From assembly GCA_021736785.1 (NCBI GenBank), contig JAIPFF010000033.1, positions 1 through 57,817 on the forward strand: DNA of 57,817 nucleotides, given 5' to 3'. Source of the DNA: Thiohalocapsa sp. (lineage in GTDB: Bacteria; Pseudomonadota; Gammaproteobacteria; Chromatiales; Chromatiaceae). The translations under genes and the position numbers were made by a program. Each line of letters opens with the position of its first letter. Position 1 is the first letter of the stretch. This document shows positions 39,057 to 48,726 of this stretch, in pieces. The notes under the pieces were generated by a model. The model was not told the origin of the DNA. It saw only the letters and a list, made by a program, of their open reading frames with translations, and searched no databases.

Positions 39057-39374
39057 TCAGTCCTTGTTGCGGTAGCGCTCGATCTGCTCGTGGCCGTCCC
39101 AGATGACGGGCCGTTCAAGCCACTTTTGGATGAAGGCCCACGACGCTTGATAGCCGTCGTGCGGGAGAGCGCAGGCCGAGCAGTCCTTGCGCGTGACGCC
39201 GTTCTTGTCGGTGAAGACCTGGTAAGGCCCCGGACACTCGTAGGCAATGAGTGGACAATAACAAAAAAGGCAGTTGAATTCTCGTTTCACGCCCTTGTGG
39301 CAGGGCAAAAACGGGCATTGTTCGTTGGTAAAGCCCTTGAATGCCTCGTTATTCGTCGTGTCTTTCGGCTGCAT
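39057..39374 (-). CDS. Cysteine-rich small metal-binding protein near B12 genes
   Basis: The 105-residue protein has a compact cysteine-rich core: [34 protein letters not shown] and [13 protein letters not shown]. This matches the 'cysteine-rich small domain' family (probable metal-binding), often found beside corrinoid genes. The first half, especially, is noticeably AT-richer than its neighbours. It lies between cobQ and metH on the same strand (69 bp after cobQ), so it is probably cotranscribed with them. A cobalt or zinc handling role is an inference; no enzymatic motif is visible. Confidence 0.8.
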   Translation of the reverse strand: MQPKDTTNNEAFKGFTNEQCPFLPCHKGVKREFNCLFCYCPLIAYECPGPYQVFTDKNGVTRKDCSACALPHDGYQASWAFIQKWLERPVIWDGHEQIERYRNKD

Positions 39375-39443
39375 GGCAATTTTGTGGTATTCCGCGGCAG
39401 TTCAGTCGAGACGATCGGGCGGACAGCCGCCGCGCCGCGCCCC

Positions 39444-41012
39444 TCAGCGGGCGAGTGTCAACAGGGCGTCCAGATCCAGATTGGCCTCGCAGTGATCGGC
39501 CAGTGCATCCAGGGCGGCCTCGGTCCGGGCGTCGAAGTCGATGGCCGCGGCTCGGGCGCCGACCTGTGCGAGCCAGTGGGCGCGAAACTCGTCTCCGGCA
39601 AAGATACCGTGGACGTAGCCGCCCATTACCCTGCCGTCGCTGGAGATTGCACCCTCGGCGCGCGCGCGGCCGCCGTTGTCGGCCAACTGCAGCCAGGGCC
39701 GCTGCAAAGCTGCGCCGCTGCTGCGGCCCATATGCATCTCGTAACCGCTCAAGCGGCAGCCGCTGGCCAGGTCCACGGCGTCGATATCGATGAGCCGTTT
39801 TTCGCCGCCGATCTCCGTATCCATCTCCAGCAGGCCAAGCCCCGGCGACTCGCCCGGCTCGCCCTCCAGCCCCAGCGGATCACGCACCGTCCGCCCCAGC
39901 ATTTGAAAACCGGCGCAGAGCCCGACCACGCGCCCGCCCCGGCGGACGTGGGCCAGGATGTCGATGTCCCAGCCTTCGCGGCGCAGCACGGACAGGTCGG
40001 TGCGGGTCGCCTTCGAGCCCGGCAGGATGACGACGTCGGTCTCCGCCGGGATCGGCTGGCCCGGGTGGATCCAGCGCAGGTTCACGGCGGGCTCCGCGGC
40101 CAGCGGGTCCATGTCGTCGAAGTTGGCGACCCGAGACAGGCGCGGGATCGCGATGTTCAGCGTGCCGCCGGTAGTCTCGGCCGGGCGCTCGAGCGCCAGC
40201 GAGTCTTCCGCCGGCAAGCGGTCCGCGCCTTCGAACCAGCGCACCACGCCGAGGAACGGCCATCCGGTGTGCTGTGTAATGGTGACGCATGCCGGCTCGA
40301 ACAACGAAAAGTCGCCGCGGAATTTGTTCACCATGTAACCGACCACGCGATCGCGGTCGGCCTGATCCAGCAGAAGCCAAGTACCGACCAGGGATGCCAT
40401 GGTGCCGCCCTTGTCCAAATCGCCGAGCACGACCACAGGCACACCGGCGCGCTCGGCGAAGTGCATATTGGTGATGTCGCAGTGGCGCAGATAGATCTCC
40501 GCGCCGCTGCCGGCGCCCTCCACCAGCACCAAATCCGCGTCGGCGCAGAGGCGCTCGAAGCTGTCGAGCACCGCCGGCATCAGGCCTTGGCGCATCTCGT
40601 GATAAATCCGCGCCGGGCAATTGCCGAGCACACGCCCGCGCAGCACCACCTGCGAGCCGATATTGGTTTGCGGCTTCAGCAGGACCGGATTCATGTGGAT
40701 TGACGGCGCGACACCGCAGGCGCGCGCCTGCAGGGCCTGAGCGCGGCCGATCTCGCCGTAAACCGGGGTGCCGTCCGGACCGGGCTCGGCGTCGGTGTCC
40801 GCCGTGACCGCGGCGTTGTTGCTCATGTTCTGCGCCTTGAACGGGCGTACCGTCAGCCCGCGGCGGGCGTACGCGCGGCAGAGACCGGCAACGAGCATGC
40901 TCTTGCCGACATCGGAGGCGGTGCCCTGGATCATCAGCGCACGGGCACGCCGCGGGCCATGGCGCTGCAGTGGCGGGAGGTCGAGCTGGATCGTCGGTAC
41001 GGTCTCGGTCAT
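39444..41012 (-). CDS. cobQ: Cobyric acid synthase
   Basis: CobQ amidates side chains b, d, e and g of adenosylcobyrinic acid diamide. The dethiobiotin-synthetase-like N-terminal domain starts ALMIQGTASDVGKSMLVAGLCR and contains FKAQNMSNNA, VLLKPQ, LVLVEGAGSGAEIYLRHCDITNM and VVVLGDLDKGG. The class I amidotransferase domain has the nucleophile in VVGLCAGFQMLG and the histidine in GGYVHGIFAGDEFR. I chose ATG 41012 (MTETVPTIQLDLPPL); the frame is open upstream to 41318 without conservation. Another ATG at 40937 lies directly before the P-loop. The product is 522 aa. Confidence 0.95.
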   Translation of the reverse strand: MTETVPTIQLDLPPLQRHGPRRARALMIQGTASDVGKSMLVAGLCRAYARRGLTVRPFKAQNMSNNAAVTADTDAEPGPDGTPVYGEIGRAQALQARACGVAPSIHMNPVLLKPQTNIGSQVVLRGRVLGNCPARIYHEMRQGLMPAVLDSFERLCADADLVLVEGAGSGAEIYLRHCDITNMHFAERAGVPVVVLGDLDKGGTMASLVGTWLLLDQADRDRVVGYMVNKFRGDFSLFEPACVTITQHTGWPFLGVVRWFEGADRLPAEDSLALERPAETTGGTLNIAIPRLSRVANFDDMDPLAAEPAVNLRWIHPGQPIPAETDVVILPGSKATRTDLSVLRREGWDIDILAHVRRGGRVVGLCAGFQMLGRTVRDPLGLEGEPGESPGLGLLEMDTEIGGEKRLIDIDAVDLASGCRLSGYEMHMGRSSGAALQRPWLQLADNGGRARAEGAISSDGRVMGGYVHGIFAGDEFRAHWLAQVGARAAAIDFDARTEAALDALADHCEANLDLDALLTLAR

Positions 41013-41409
41013 TGTCGGTGTTGCCGTCGGGGAGGTTTGAAGTCGGATGGTGCCGGGTGGTTCCGGGCGGAGCCTTGTCCGTGGCTTTTCATTATTCAGC
41101 ATTCGTCGATGCAGAACGAGGACGATCGCGGACCGCAACCGCGTCGGCAGTCGCCCGACACGCGGCAGGCCATGTCGCAAGGCCGACCTTGGAACCCGGC
41201 ACAGTTGCGTTGTAACATCTCGCGGCCGCCCGACTGCGCGGCCTCGGCACACGCGGGCAACCGCGGCCCGTGGCCGGTTCCGTCGACGCCGGGGCAAGAC
41301 TCTTCCGCTCGCCGTCATTCGCTATCCAAGCCAGGCTCTTGTCGCTCGTCGTGGCTGCAGGCCGACGCCGGCGCAGCGACGTTGTTCATTTCCTGTTAAG
41401 GCTGATCAA

Positions 41410-43098
41410 GTGGTTGTGGATTTCCGAGAAACGCCCCGCCCGGAGCGCACGGACCGTCGCCGCGCGGGTGCACCGGCTTGCGCCCTCGGCGCAGAGGGCG
41501 AGTCCGGAGCGAAGACGGCAAGTGCCCCTACCGGCCGCGCCGCGTTGCACGCGCAGCCGCTGACGTCCGCCGAGCGCTGGCTGATCGTCGGCCTGTTCCT
41601 CTATTTTTTGCTGCAGGCGCTGATGCGCGCCACCGGTGCGGCGGCGCTGGAGCTCGACGAGAGCGAGCTTGCCGTCGTCGGCCAGTGGTGGCTGGCGGGC
41701 TATACCAATCAGCCGCCGCTCTACGTCTGGCTGCAGGCGGCGACATTCCGCGTGCTGGGCCTGGACCTCGCCGCGCTCAGCGTGCTCAAGAACACGCTGC
41801 TCTTCACCACGTATCTCCTGACGTTCTTGGCCGCCCGTCGGCTGCTGCATGAACCGATACGCGCGATCCTGGCGACGCTGTCGCTGCTGCTGATCGCGCA
41901 GTTGGCCTGGGAGGCGCAGCGCGATCTCAGCCATTCGGTGATGGTGACGACCGTGGCCGCCGCCAGCTTCTATGCGCTGCTGCGCTGGTACGAGCGCCCG
42001 AGCACGGCCGGCTACCTGCTGCTCGGCGTGCTTCTGGGGCTGGGGCTTCTGTCGAAGTACAACTATGTGCTGTTCGCCGGCGCCGTGCTGCTGACGCTGC
42101 TCACGGTGCCGCGCGGGCGCGCGCTGCTGTTCGATCCGCGGCTGCTGCTGACACTGCTGGTCGCGTCGGCGCTGGTGGCGCCGCATCTGGTTTGGCTCCT
42201 GGGCGACCCGGGACTGGTTGCCGATCTTCCGCATAAGCTCGACTTCGGCCAGCGCACCTGGCTGGTGTCGGGGCTCGGCAGCACCTTGGTGGCCATGGTG
42301 GACTTTCTCGCCCCGTGGTGGGTGATCATGCTGCTGGTGTTCCGGCGCGACTTCCTGCGCGCCGTTGCCGCGCCGCAGCACGCGGATTTGGAATTTCCCC
42401 TGCGCCGCTATCTCGGTGCGCTGCTGCTGCTGCTGGCGGTGTTGCTGCTGCTCGGAGCCTCCCACTTCAAGGCACGCTGGATGCTGCCCCTGGTGCTGGT
42501 GGCACCGATCTACGTCTTCGGCACCATGGCCGCCTCCGCGCTGACGCGCGCGCGGGTGCGTGCCTATATCGCCACGGCGCTCACCGCCGCCGCGCTGGTG
42601 CTTGCGGTGATGGGATGGCGGCTACACGACTGGCCGCTGCCTGCCGGGCGTCAAGCCCTCGCCGAGCATTTCGACGCGGTGGCGGAGCAGGCCCGCGAGA
42701 TCGGCTTCGAGAACGGTCTGATCATCTCCGAGCGGTTGTTGGACGCCGGCAATTTGCGCCTGCGATTTCCCGGCAGTACCGGCTGGGCGCCTCGCGTCAA
42801 CGGCGCTGCGCTCACCTGCGCGGGCGGCGACCTGCTGGTCGTCTGGGATACCGAGGGGCGTGATGCACTGCCGCCGGAGCTGAGGGATTTACTGGTGGAT
42901 GCGTTGGGCGTCCCGCCGGGCGAGATCGACGCCGCTCTGCCGCGCGCATTTGAGCGGGCCGCCGCGCGCACCGATACGAGCGCCGAGCCCTGGCCGGCGC
43001 TGCTGGCCTTGCCTGCGCGACTGGGGCCCGATTGCCATTGGACCGATGGCGTGTCCGGGTCGGGCGTGTCTGGGTCGGGCGCAGCCAAGGACCGCTGA
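41410..43098 (+). CDS. Membrane glycosyltransferase (ArnT/PMT-like, GT-C fold)
   Basis: The roughly 562-residue protein has about 10-12 membrane helices. The first periplasmic loop contains the acidic pair expected of GT-C enzymes (ALELDESELAVVGQWW), followed by NQPPLYVWLQAATFRVLGLDL, the PMT_2/ArnT-like substrate loop, and LSKYNYVLF. The C-terminal 180 residues are soluble. Donor would be a polyprenyl-phosphate sugar; the acceptor cannot be told. The start is uncertain: GTG 41410 is preceded by AAGG and gives a basic cytoplasmic leader. It is divergent from cobQ and convergent with bchE, and does not obviously belong to the B12 block. Confidence 0.78.
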   Translation: MVVDFRETPRPERTDRRRAGAPACALGAEGESGAKTASAPTGRAALHAQPLTSAERWLIVGLFLYFLLQALMRATGAAALELDESELAVVGQWWLAGYTNQPPLYVWLQAATFRVLGLDLAALSVLKNTLLFTTYLLTFLAARRLLHEPIRAILATLSLLLIAQLAWEAQRDLSHSVMVTTVAAASFYALLRWYERPSTAGYLLLGVLLGLGLLSKYNYVLFAGAVLLTLLTVPRGRALLFDPRLLLTLLVASALVAPHLVWLLGDPGLVADLPHKLDFGQRTWLVSGLGSTLVAMVDFLAPWWVIMLLVFRRDFLRAVAAPQHADLEFPLRRYLGALLLLLAVLLLLGASHFKARWMLPLVLVAPIYVFGTMAASALTRARVRAYIATALTAAALVLAVMGWRLHDWPLPAGRQALAEHFDAVAEQAREIGFENGLIISERLLDAGNLRLRFPGSTGWAPRVNGAALTCAGGDLLVVWDTEGRDALPPELRDLLVDALGVPPGEIDAALPRAFERAAARTDTSAEPWPALLALPARLGPDCHWTDGVSGSGVSGSGAAKDR

Positions 43099-43242
43099 GC
43101 CGGCGGACGGCGAGGGCCGATCGCCCCCGACCACCGACAAACCAAGCGCTGGATTCGCAGCCGCCGGATTCCACCGCAGTCGCAGCCGCCGGATTGGCAG
43201 CCGCCGACGACCGTCGACGCGTGCTGATGCGCCTCCAACGAA

Positions 43243-43265
43243 AACGCCGCGCTGAGCGCGGCGTT
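43243..43265 (-). terminator. Terminator downstream of bchE
   Basis: AACGCCGCGC and GCGCGGCGTT form a perfect 10-bp stem with a 3-nt loop. On the minus strand it is followed by TTCGTT, giving a T-rich tail after the stem. It lies about 115 bp past the bchE stop and can also serve the converging glycosyltransferase gene. Confidence 0.65.
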
Positions 43266-43296
43266 GGGCTGACTGGCTTCCGATTGGTCCGCCCCC

Positions 43297-43328
43297 CGAG
43301 CCAACGCCGGGATTCCGGCGCTGGCTCG
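43297..43328. terminator. Second long hairpin between glycosyltransferase gene and bchE
   Basis: CGAGCCAACGCCGG and CCGGCGCTGGCTCG make a 14-bp stem with one mismatch and a GATT loop. Downstream, imperfect copies of GGCTGGCTCGG continue to about 43370. With the neighbouring hairpin at 43243 it forms a double barrier between converging genes. Confidence 0.5.
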
Positions 43329-43379
43329 GAGGCTGGCTCGGGAGCTGGTTCGGGGGCTGGCGGGCTAAGCTAGGGCCGG

Positions 43380-45113
43380 TCAGGCCTCCTCGACCGCCTG
43401 ATTCGGCTGCTTGCTACCCTGGGTGGCGGGAAACTGCACTTGAGTCGGCTGTTTCAGGCTGCCGCCGCAGCCGCCCGGCTGGCACTTGGGCGTCGCCTCG
43501 GCGCCGATCTCGATGTCTTCCATCTGCATGTCGCCGCCACCGCAGGCCTTGATCGACGCGGACATCCCGCTCGGCTGCGCCGCGGGACGCTTCGCCGGCG
43601 GTGCCTTCTTCCAGGCGTTGTGATCCGGCTCGACGATCTTCGACTTGCTCTTGTCGTAGTCGAACTTGATCAGCTTCTTGAACGCCGGGCCCCAATAGTT
43701 CTGCTTGCCCAGCTGATAGAAGCGGCGCTCCATGGCGCTCTTGAGGAAGGCCTTGATGCAGCCGATCAGGTAACGGCGGCGGAAGGGGTCCTTCACCCAG
43801 GGGTACTGGAAGAACATCCGCTTCATATAGAAGCGCCGATAGTTGGCCATGACCCCGTCGAGCAGTTCGGCGCGGTCGATGTTGTCGGGCTTCATGATCG
43901 GCGAGACGAAGTTGTACTTCGAATAGTCGAACACCTCCACCTTGTCGCCCATCTCGGCAAACATGTCGGAGAAGGGCCAGGGGGTGTACATCGACCAGTT
44001 GGCCATGTCCGCGCCCCAGTCCATGACCATCTGATAGGTCTCTTCGAGCGTCTCGCGGGTCTCGTTCTCGAGGCCGACGATGAACTGCGCCTCGGTGACG
44101 ATGCCGTTCTGCTGCAGCAGTTGGATGGCGCGCCGGTTCTGCTCGATCGTGGTCTCTTTGACGAAGCGGTCGAGGTTGAGCTGGGCGGCCGCCTCGGTAC
44201 CGAGCGAGATGTGCACCAGACCGGCCTTGCGGTAGAAGGGCAGCAGATCCTCGTCGCGCATGACGTCCGTCACGCGGGTGTTGATGCCCCAATGGATGCC
44301 GAGGTCGCGGTCGATCAGCTCCTGACAGAACTCGACGAACTTGGCCCGGTTGATCTGCGGCTCTTCGTCGGCAAGGATGAAGAAGCCGACGCCGTGCACC
44401 TTCACCAGCTCCTCGATCTCGTCGACCATGCGCTTGGGATCGCGCACGCGGTAGTCGCGCCAGAACTTCCACTGCGAGCAGAAGCTACAGGTGAAGGGGC
44501 AGCCGCGCGCCATATTGGGGGTCGCGACCGGCACGCCGAGCGGGATGTAGATGTACTTCTTCCACTCCAGGATGCCCCAGTCGGGCCAGATCGAGTCGAC
44601 ATCCTTGATCGATGGCTCGACGGGCGTGGCGACGACTTGGCTGTCGTCGTCCAGGAAGGCAATGCCTTTGATCTTCTCGCGCTCGGCGGGCCAGCGGCCC
44701 TCGTCGACGGCGCGCACCAGGTTCAGGGTGACCGCCTCGCCCTCGCCGCGCACGATGACGTCGATCCACGGCGCCTCGCCCAGCACCTGCTGGAACATGA
44801 AGGTGCCGTGGATACCGCCGAGGACGGTCATGGCATCCGGGCACTCTTCCTTGGCGATCTGCAGCACACGCTGCGCCGTGTAGATCATCGGCGTCATCGC
44901 CGTGGTGGCGACGATGTCGGCCTTCGAATCACGGATGGCGACGCGCAGCTGATCCTCGTCCAGCTTGTCCACCAGCGCGTCGACGAAATGGTAGTCCTCG
45001 TAGCCGCCGGCCTTTAAATAACCGGCAAGGTAGGCAACCCAGGCCGGCGACCAGTTGCCGGCAATGTCGGCGGCGCCGGCACTGTAGTTCGGATGGACAA
45101 ACAGGATGCGCAT
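43380..45113 (-). CDS. bchE: Anaerobic Mg-protoporphyrin monomethyl ester cyclase (B12-dependent radical SAM)
   Basis: BchE forms ring E of bacteriochlorophyll without O2, taking the oxygen atom from water and needing SAM, a [4Fe-4S] cluster and cobalamin. The N-terminal cobalamin-binding-type domain ([21 protein letters not shown]...LGGIHGTF) precedes the radical-SAM motif C205PFTC209SFC212SQW. The C-terminal part includes [32 protein letters not shown], typical of BchE. The Cys/Gly-rich tail ([23 protein letters not shown]) is also seen in BchE proteins. At 577 aa it is complete. It sits downstream of btuFCD and is separated from them by a 485-bp control region. Confidence 0.96.
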   Translation of the reverse strand: MRILFVHPNYSAGAADIAGNWSPAWVAYLAGYLKAGGYEDYHFVDALVDKLDEDQLRVAIRDSKADIVATTAMTPMIYTAQRVLQIAKEECPDAMTVLGGIHGTFMFQQVLGEAPWIDVIVRGEGEAVTLNLVRAVDEGRWPAEREKIKGIAFLDDDSQVVATPVEPSIKDVDSIWPDWGILEWKKYIYIPLGVPVATPNMARGCPFTCSFCSQWKFWRDYRVRDPKRMVDEIEELVKVHGVGFFILADEEPQINRAKFVEFCQELIDRDLGIHWGINTRVTDVMRDEDLLPFYRKAGLVHISLGTEAAAQLNLDRFVKETTIEQNRRAIQLLQQNGIVTEAQFIVGLENETRETLEETYQMVMDWGADMANWSMYTPWPFSDMFAEMGDKVEVFDYSKYNFVSPIMKPDNIDRAELLDGVMANYRRFYMKRMFFQYPWVKDPFRRRYLIGCIKAFLKSAMERRFYQLGKQNYWGPAFKKLIKFDYDKSKSKIVEPDHNAWKKAPPAKRPAAQPSGMSASIKACGGGDMQMEDIEIGAEATPKCQPGGCGGSLKQPTQVQFPATQGSKQPNQAVEEA

Positions 45114-45455
45114 GGTTAGCTCCGATAGTGTTGGCCGCCGTTATCCGGTGCGGGGGCGGCTCGTCGAACGGGCACCGCGGAACATCAGCGGATGAGTCGC
45201 GTTTTCCGTGGCCTGCGGCGGCGGCAAGAGCCGCGGTGCACCGGCCGGTTTTCCTCGGTTGATGGTTGTCGCTCGCGGAGATACTTCGGTCCGGTCCGGG
45301 CGTTTTCGTCCCGGTCGCTACGACGCCGGGACGCTGTCGGCTGCACCGCGCGCCGAACAATTGTTGCTCGCCGCTGGTCATGCGCGGCATGTTAGGTCAC
45401 GTCTCGGGATATTACCAACGCGTAAAGTCGCCTTGACGTCACACCTGCGTGTCAG

Positions 45456-45469
45456 TTGTCCTGAATCAA
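45456..45469. promoter_or_regulatory. FNR-like half-conserved palindrome upstream of bchE
   Basis: TTGTCCTGAATCAA matches TTGAT-N4-ATCAA at 8 of 10 positions, with one perfect half (ATCAA). It lies about 345 bp upstream of the bchE start in the spacer after btuD, similar in placement to the hemN site. Nearby, TGACGTCA at 45434-45441 is a perfect 8-bp palindrome. The spacer (45114-45598) contains no supported gene and no recognised cobalamin riboswitch on the bchE strand. Confidence 0.4.
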
Positions 45470-45598
45470 GTGTCTGCCGCCTTCGCGCGGTTCGGCAAGC
45501 CACGTGCCGAGGGAGACCGAAGTCCGCGGTGCCGGGGCCGGCGGCGCCTTGCCGGACGCGTAGTAGAGCCTACTTCGGCGCAGGCGCCGTGCGATGCG

Positions 45599-46387
45599 TT
45601 ACCGGGCGGAGCAAGTCCAGGGGATGATGTAGCGTTGCTGCTCGTGCTCGCCGGTGACGGCGCGGATGCCGTAGACCCGCTCCAGGTTCTCCGCGGTCAG
45701 CACCTCCGACACAGTGCCGGCGGCCACCGCAGCGCCGCTGTCGAGCAGCAGCAGCCGGTCGCAGAAGCGGCTGGCCAGGGTCAGGTCGTGCATGACGACG
45801 ATGACCGCCGCGCCGCCGTTGCAATGGGCGCGCAGCAGTTCCATCACGCGCAGCTGATGCATCGGGTCCAGCGCCGCGACCGGCTCGTCCGCCAGCAGCA
45901 GCGGTGCTTGTACCGCCAGCACCCGCGCCAGCCGCGCTCTGGCGCGCTCGCCGCCGGAGAGCTCGTCGGCGCGGCGATCGCGCAGGCCGGTCACGTCCGT
46001 AGCCCGCAGCGCCTCCTCGATCACGGCCAGGTCCTCGGCGCTCGGCGCACCGCCGCCGCGCCACCAACTGCCCCGGTACGGATGCCGGCCCAGCGCCACC
46101 AGGTCGAACACCGAGATCGGCCACTGCAGCCGGTCGTCCTGGCTCAGGTAGGCCACCAGCCGGGCCCGCTCGCGGGCGCTCATTTGCGACAGCGGGCGTC
46201 CCTGCAGGCGGATCTCGCCGCGGTGTGCCATCAGTTGGACGATGGCCTTGACCACGGTCGTCTTGCCGGCGCCGTTCGGGCCGATGAGCCCGAGCATCTC
46301 GCCTTCGCCGAGCGCGAAGCCGAGATCGCGCACCAGCGTCTTGGCGCCGACGTCCACGGTCAGCCCGACCGCCTCCAGCAGGCTCAC
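45599..46387 (-). CDS. btuD: Cobalamin ABC transporter ATPase
   Basis: The 262-residue ATPase has Walker A GPNGAGKTT near residue 36, Q-loop LSQDDRLQWPISVFDLVALGRHPYRG, signature LSGGERARARLARVLA and Walker B LLLADEPVAALD, in the style of FecE/BtuD importers. It starts with GTG at 46387, overlapping the btuC stop (GTGA). Order btuF-btuC-btuD on the minus strand is a complete class II importer. Substrate is inferred from adjacent bchE and from the cobalamin genes nearby; an Fe-siderophore or heme system cannot be excluded from the ATPase alone. Confidence 0.88.
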   Translation of the reverse strand: MSLLEAVGLTVDVGAKTLVRDLGFALGEGEMLGLIGPNGAGKTTVVKAIVQLMAHRGEIRLQGRPLSQMSARERARLVAYLSQDDRLQWPISVFDLVALGRHPYRGSWWRGGGAPSAEDLAVIEEALRATDVTGLRDRRADELSGGERARARLARVLAVQAPLLLADEPVAALDPMHQLRVMELLRAHCNGGAAVIVVMHDLTLASRFCDRLLLLDSGAAVAAGTVSEVLTAENLERVYGIRAVTGEHEQQRYIIPWTCSAR

Positions 46388-47382
46388 AGCATGTCCCTCC
46401 GCGCGCGCAGCACCAGCGCCAGGAAGAACGGCGCGCCTACCAGCGCCGTGACGACGCCGAGCATCAGCTCCTTCGGCGTGCCGATCAGGCGCAGCGTGAT
46501 GTCGGCCGCCAGCACCAGCACCGCGCCGCCGAGGGCGCTCGGCAGCAGCAGCGCGCCCGGCCGATAGGCGACGAAGCGCCGCAGCATATGCGGCACCACC
46601 AGGCCGACGAAGCCGATCGCGCCGGTCACCGACACGCAGGCGCCGACACTGAGCGCGGTGCCGGTGATGATCAGGCCGCGCAGCCGCGGCAGGTTGACGC
46701 CCAGGCTCGATGCTTCGGCCTCGCCCAACGCCAGCACGTCCAGGGCCCGCCCGCCGGCCAGCAGCAGCGCGAGGCCGATCAGCACGAACGGCAGGCAGAG
46801 CTGCACGTCGGCAAAGCTGCGGTCGCTGATGGAGCCGAGCAGCCAGAGCACGATGTCCTGCACGTCCGCGGGGTTCGGTGCCAGGTTCAGCGCCAGCGAG
46901 GTCAGCGCACCGGCCAGGGAGGACAGCGCAACGCCGGCCAGGATCAGCGTCAGGTTCGATGAGCCGGCGCGCGTCAGCGCATACAGCGCCAGCGTCGCCA
47001 CCAGCGCGAAGGCCATCGCCGATGCCGGCAGCGCCCAGAGGCTGACGGCCGTGACGCCGAAGTAGAGCGTCAGCACCGCGCCGAGCCCGGCGCTGGCCGA
47101 GATACCGAGCAGGCCCGGCTCCGCCAGCGGGTTGCGCAGCAGCCCCTGCAGAGCCGCGCCGGAGGCGCCGAGGGCCATACCCAGCAGCCAGGCAAGCACC
47201 ACCCGCGGGAGGCGAATCTGCTGCACGATGAGCTGATGCTCCTCCGGGCCGGTGCCGAGCAGCCCGCCGATCACCTCGCCGAGCGTCAGCGGTGCATAGC
47301 CGAACATCAGCGACGCGATGCTGAGCGTCACGAGCATGGCAAGCAGAATCAGAGACACGGGGAGGGCGGGGCGCTGTTCCAT
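46384..47382 (-). CDS. btuC: Cobalamin ABC transporter permease (FecCD family)
   Basis: The 332-residue permease has about ten membrane helices and the family motifs QIRLPRVVLAWLLGMALGASGAALQGLLRNPLAEPGLLGISASAGLGA, LAGVALSSLAGALTSL, WLLGSISDRSF and TGAIGFVGLVVPHMLR. Its ATG lies 4 bp after the btuF stop and its stop overlaps the btuD start, so the three genes are translationally coupled. BtuC and FecCD permeases are not separable with certainty by eye; context favours cobalamin. Confidence 0.88.
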   Translation of the reverse strand: MEQRPALPVSLILLAMLVTLSIASLMFGYAPLTLGEVIGGLLGTGPEEHQLIVQQIRLPRVVLAWLLGMALGASGAALQGLLRNPLAEPGLLGISASAGLGAVLTLYFGVTAVSLWALPASAMAFALVATLALYALTRAGSSNLTLILAGVALSSLAGALTSLALNLAPNPADVQDIVLWLLGSISDRSFADVQLCLPFVLIGLALLLAGGRALDVLALGEAEASSLGVNLPRLRGLIITGTALSVGACVSVTGAIGFVGLVVPHMLRRFVAYRPGALLLPSALGGAVLVLAADITLRLIGTPKELMLGVVTALVGAPFFLALVLRARRDML

Positions 47383-47385
47383 CGC

Positions 47386-48447
47386 TTACGGCACCGCCCT
47401 TGCCCGAGCGCTGTCCGCCGGCGCCGGCAGCGCGTCGATCTGTGCGGCGATGCGCTCGGCCGCTTCCACCAACTCGATGCCACCGCAGCCCCAGTAGGCG
47501 GTGGGCACCGAAATCGAAGGCGTCTCTTCGAGCATGCGGCGCAGCAGCGCGTGGCGCGCATAGCTGGACTTGCTGAGCGGCTGGGCCTCGTCGAAGTAGC
47601 CGAGCAGGAACAGGTCCGGCGGCGCCGCGACCAGATGTTCCAGCGGAAACCGGCCCCAGCCCGAGAAGCCCTCTTCCTTGGCGACATTGCGCAGACCGAG
47701 CAGGGTCAGCACGTCGTCCACATAGGTATCGGCGCCGGCGGTGCCGCCGTTGGGGCGGAGATACAGCACGCGGAAAGGCCGCGGCGTCTCGGCCAAGGCC
47801 TGCATGCGCCGGCGCGCCTGCTCGGCCAGCGCTTGGCCCCGCTCGGCGCGGCCGATGCCGGCGGCGATGTCGCGGGTCGTCTGCAACGCGTCCGCCCAGC
47901 CGCGAGGGTAGGGCACCGGCAGCAATTCGGTGCCGCGCCCCGCCAGCAGCTGGCTGTGCCGGCGTCCGCCCCAGCCGAGGTATACCAGTGCGATATCCGG
48001 CTGCAGGTAAAGCAGGTCCTCGACGCTGCTGCGGTTGGCCGGATAGGCCCGCGCGCGGTCCGCCATCGGGGACGACTTGGGATCCTGGCTGGCGCTCGAC
48101 ACCGAGACGATCTGCTCCGGTGCCCCCACCTGCAGCAGCAGTAGGTCCGAGCATAGATCCATGCTCGCGACACGCGGCAGCGGCGCTTCGGCGGCCGTTG
48201 CCGCGCTTGGCTGCACGAGCGCGGTCAAGCCAAATAGGCCGCCGGCGAAGACTGCCGCGAGCCGCTTGGCCGACCGGTGGGACGGGCGTGGCGATCCGGG
48301 CTGTACAAGCGTGCGGCGCGCCGCACAGGCCGGCGTCGGCTCGCAGGCGCCGAGTGCGGGCAGGCGGATCGCGCGGTGTTTCGCCGCGGCGCTCGGCCGG
48401 TCCGGCCAAAGGCGCGCCGGCAGCCATGTCGCCGTCCGCGCCATCTG
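47386..48447 (-). CDS. btuF: Cobalamin-type ABC transporter substrate-binding protein
   Basis: The mature part shows the TroA/BtuF-like periplasmic-binding fold: RVASMDLCSDLLLLQVGAPEQIVSVSSASQDP, then YPANRSSVEDLLYLQPDIALVYLGWGGRRH, GSVADTYVDDVLTLLGLRNVA-like residues and YWGCGGIELVEAAERIAAQID. A signal peptide (KRLAAVFAGGLFGLTALVQPSAATAAEA) precedes it, but no ATG, GTG or TTG lies closely upstream in frame. The nearest ATG (48447) would add about 60 unusual residues, so the true start is uncertain. It heads the btuFCD unit. Confidence 0.8.
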   Translation of the reverse strand, partial: QMARTATWLPARLWPDRPSAAAKHRAIRLPALGACEPTPACAARRTLVQPGSPRPSHRSAKRLAAVFAGGLFGLTALVQPSAATAAEAPLPRVASMDLCSDLLLLQVGAPEQIVSVSSASQDPKSSPMADRARAYPANRSSVEDLLYLQPDIALVYLGWGGRRHSQLLAGRGTELLPVPYPRGWADALQTTRDIAAGIGRAERGQALAEQARRRMQALAETPRPFRVLYLRPNGGTAGADTYVDDVLTLLGLRNVAKEEGFSGWGRFPLEHLVAAPPDLFLLGYFDEAQPLSKSSYARHALLRRMLEETPSISVPTAYWGCGGIELVEAAERIAAQIDALPAPADSARARAVP

Positions 48448-48726
48448 CCGAGAGGGCGGCTGCGGTGACTTGCATCGGCCGGTCGAGTGCGCGGGGGCGG
48501 TAATCGGGGTGTACAGGGGGCTCAAGTCGTTCAAACCGGGCGGTTGCCGGGTGGTCGGGCCGGCGCGGATCATTGCGCGCGAGCTTATCCCGGAGCGCGC
48601 GAAGCCGGGCATGGTAACGCAATCAGCCCGACGCGCGCCGAGGGATTTGCCGAGGGCGGCCGGTAGTGCCCGCCACGCGTCGGGCCGGCGAGCCGTGCGG
48701 CGGACGGCGACCACGTCGGCGGGCCG

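Noticed and set aside
45599-48622. A 1007-codon frame apparently fusing sequence across btuF, btuC and btuD
   Set aside because: Only its last 262 codons (from GTG 46387) are the ATPase. The rest is a shadow frame through btuC and btuF, which are clear in their own frames.
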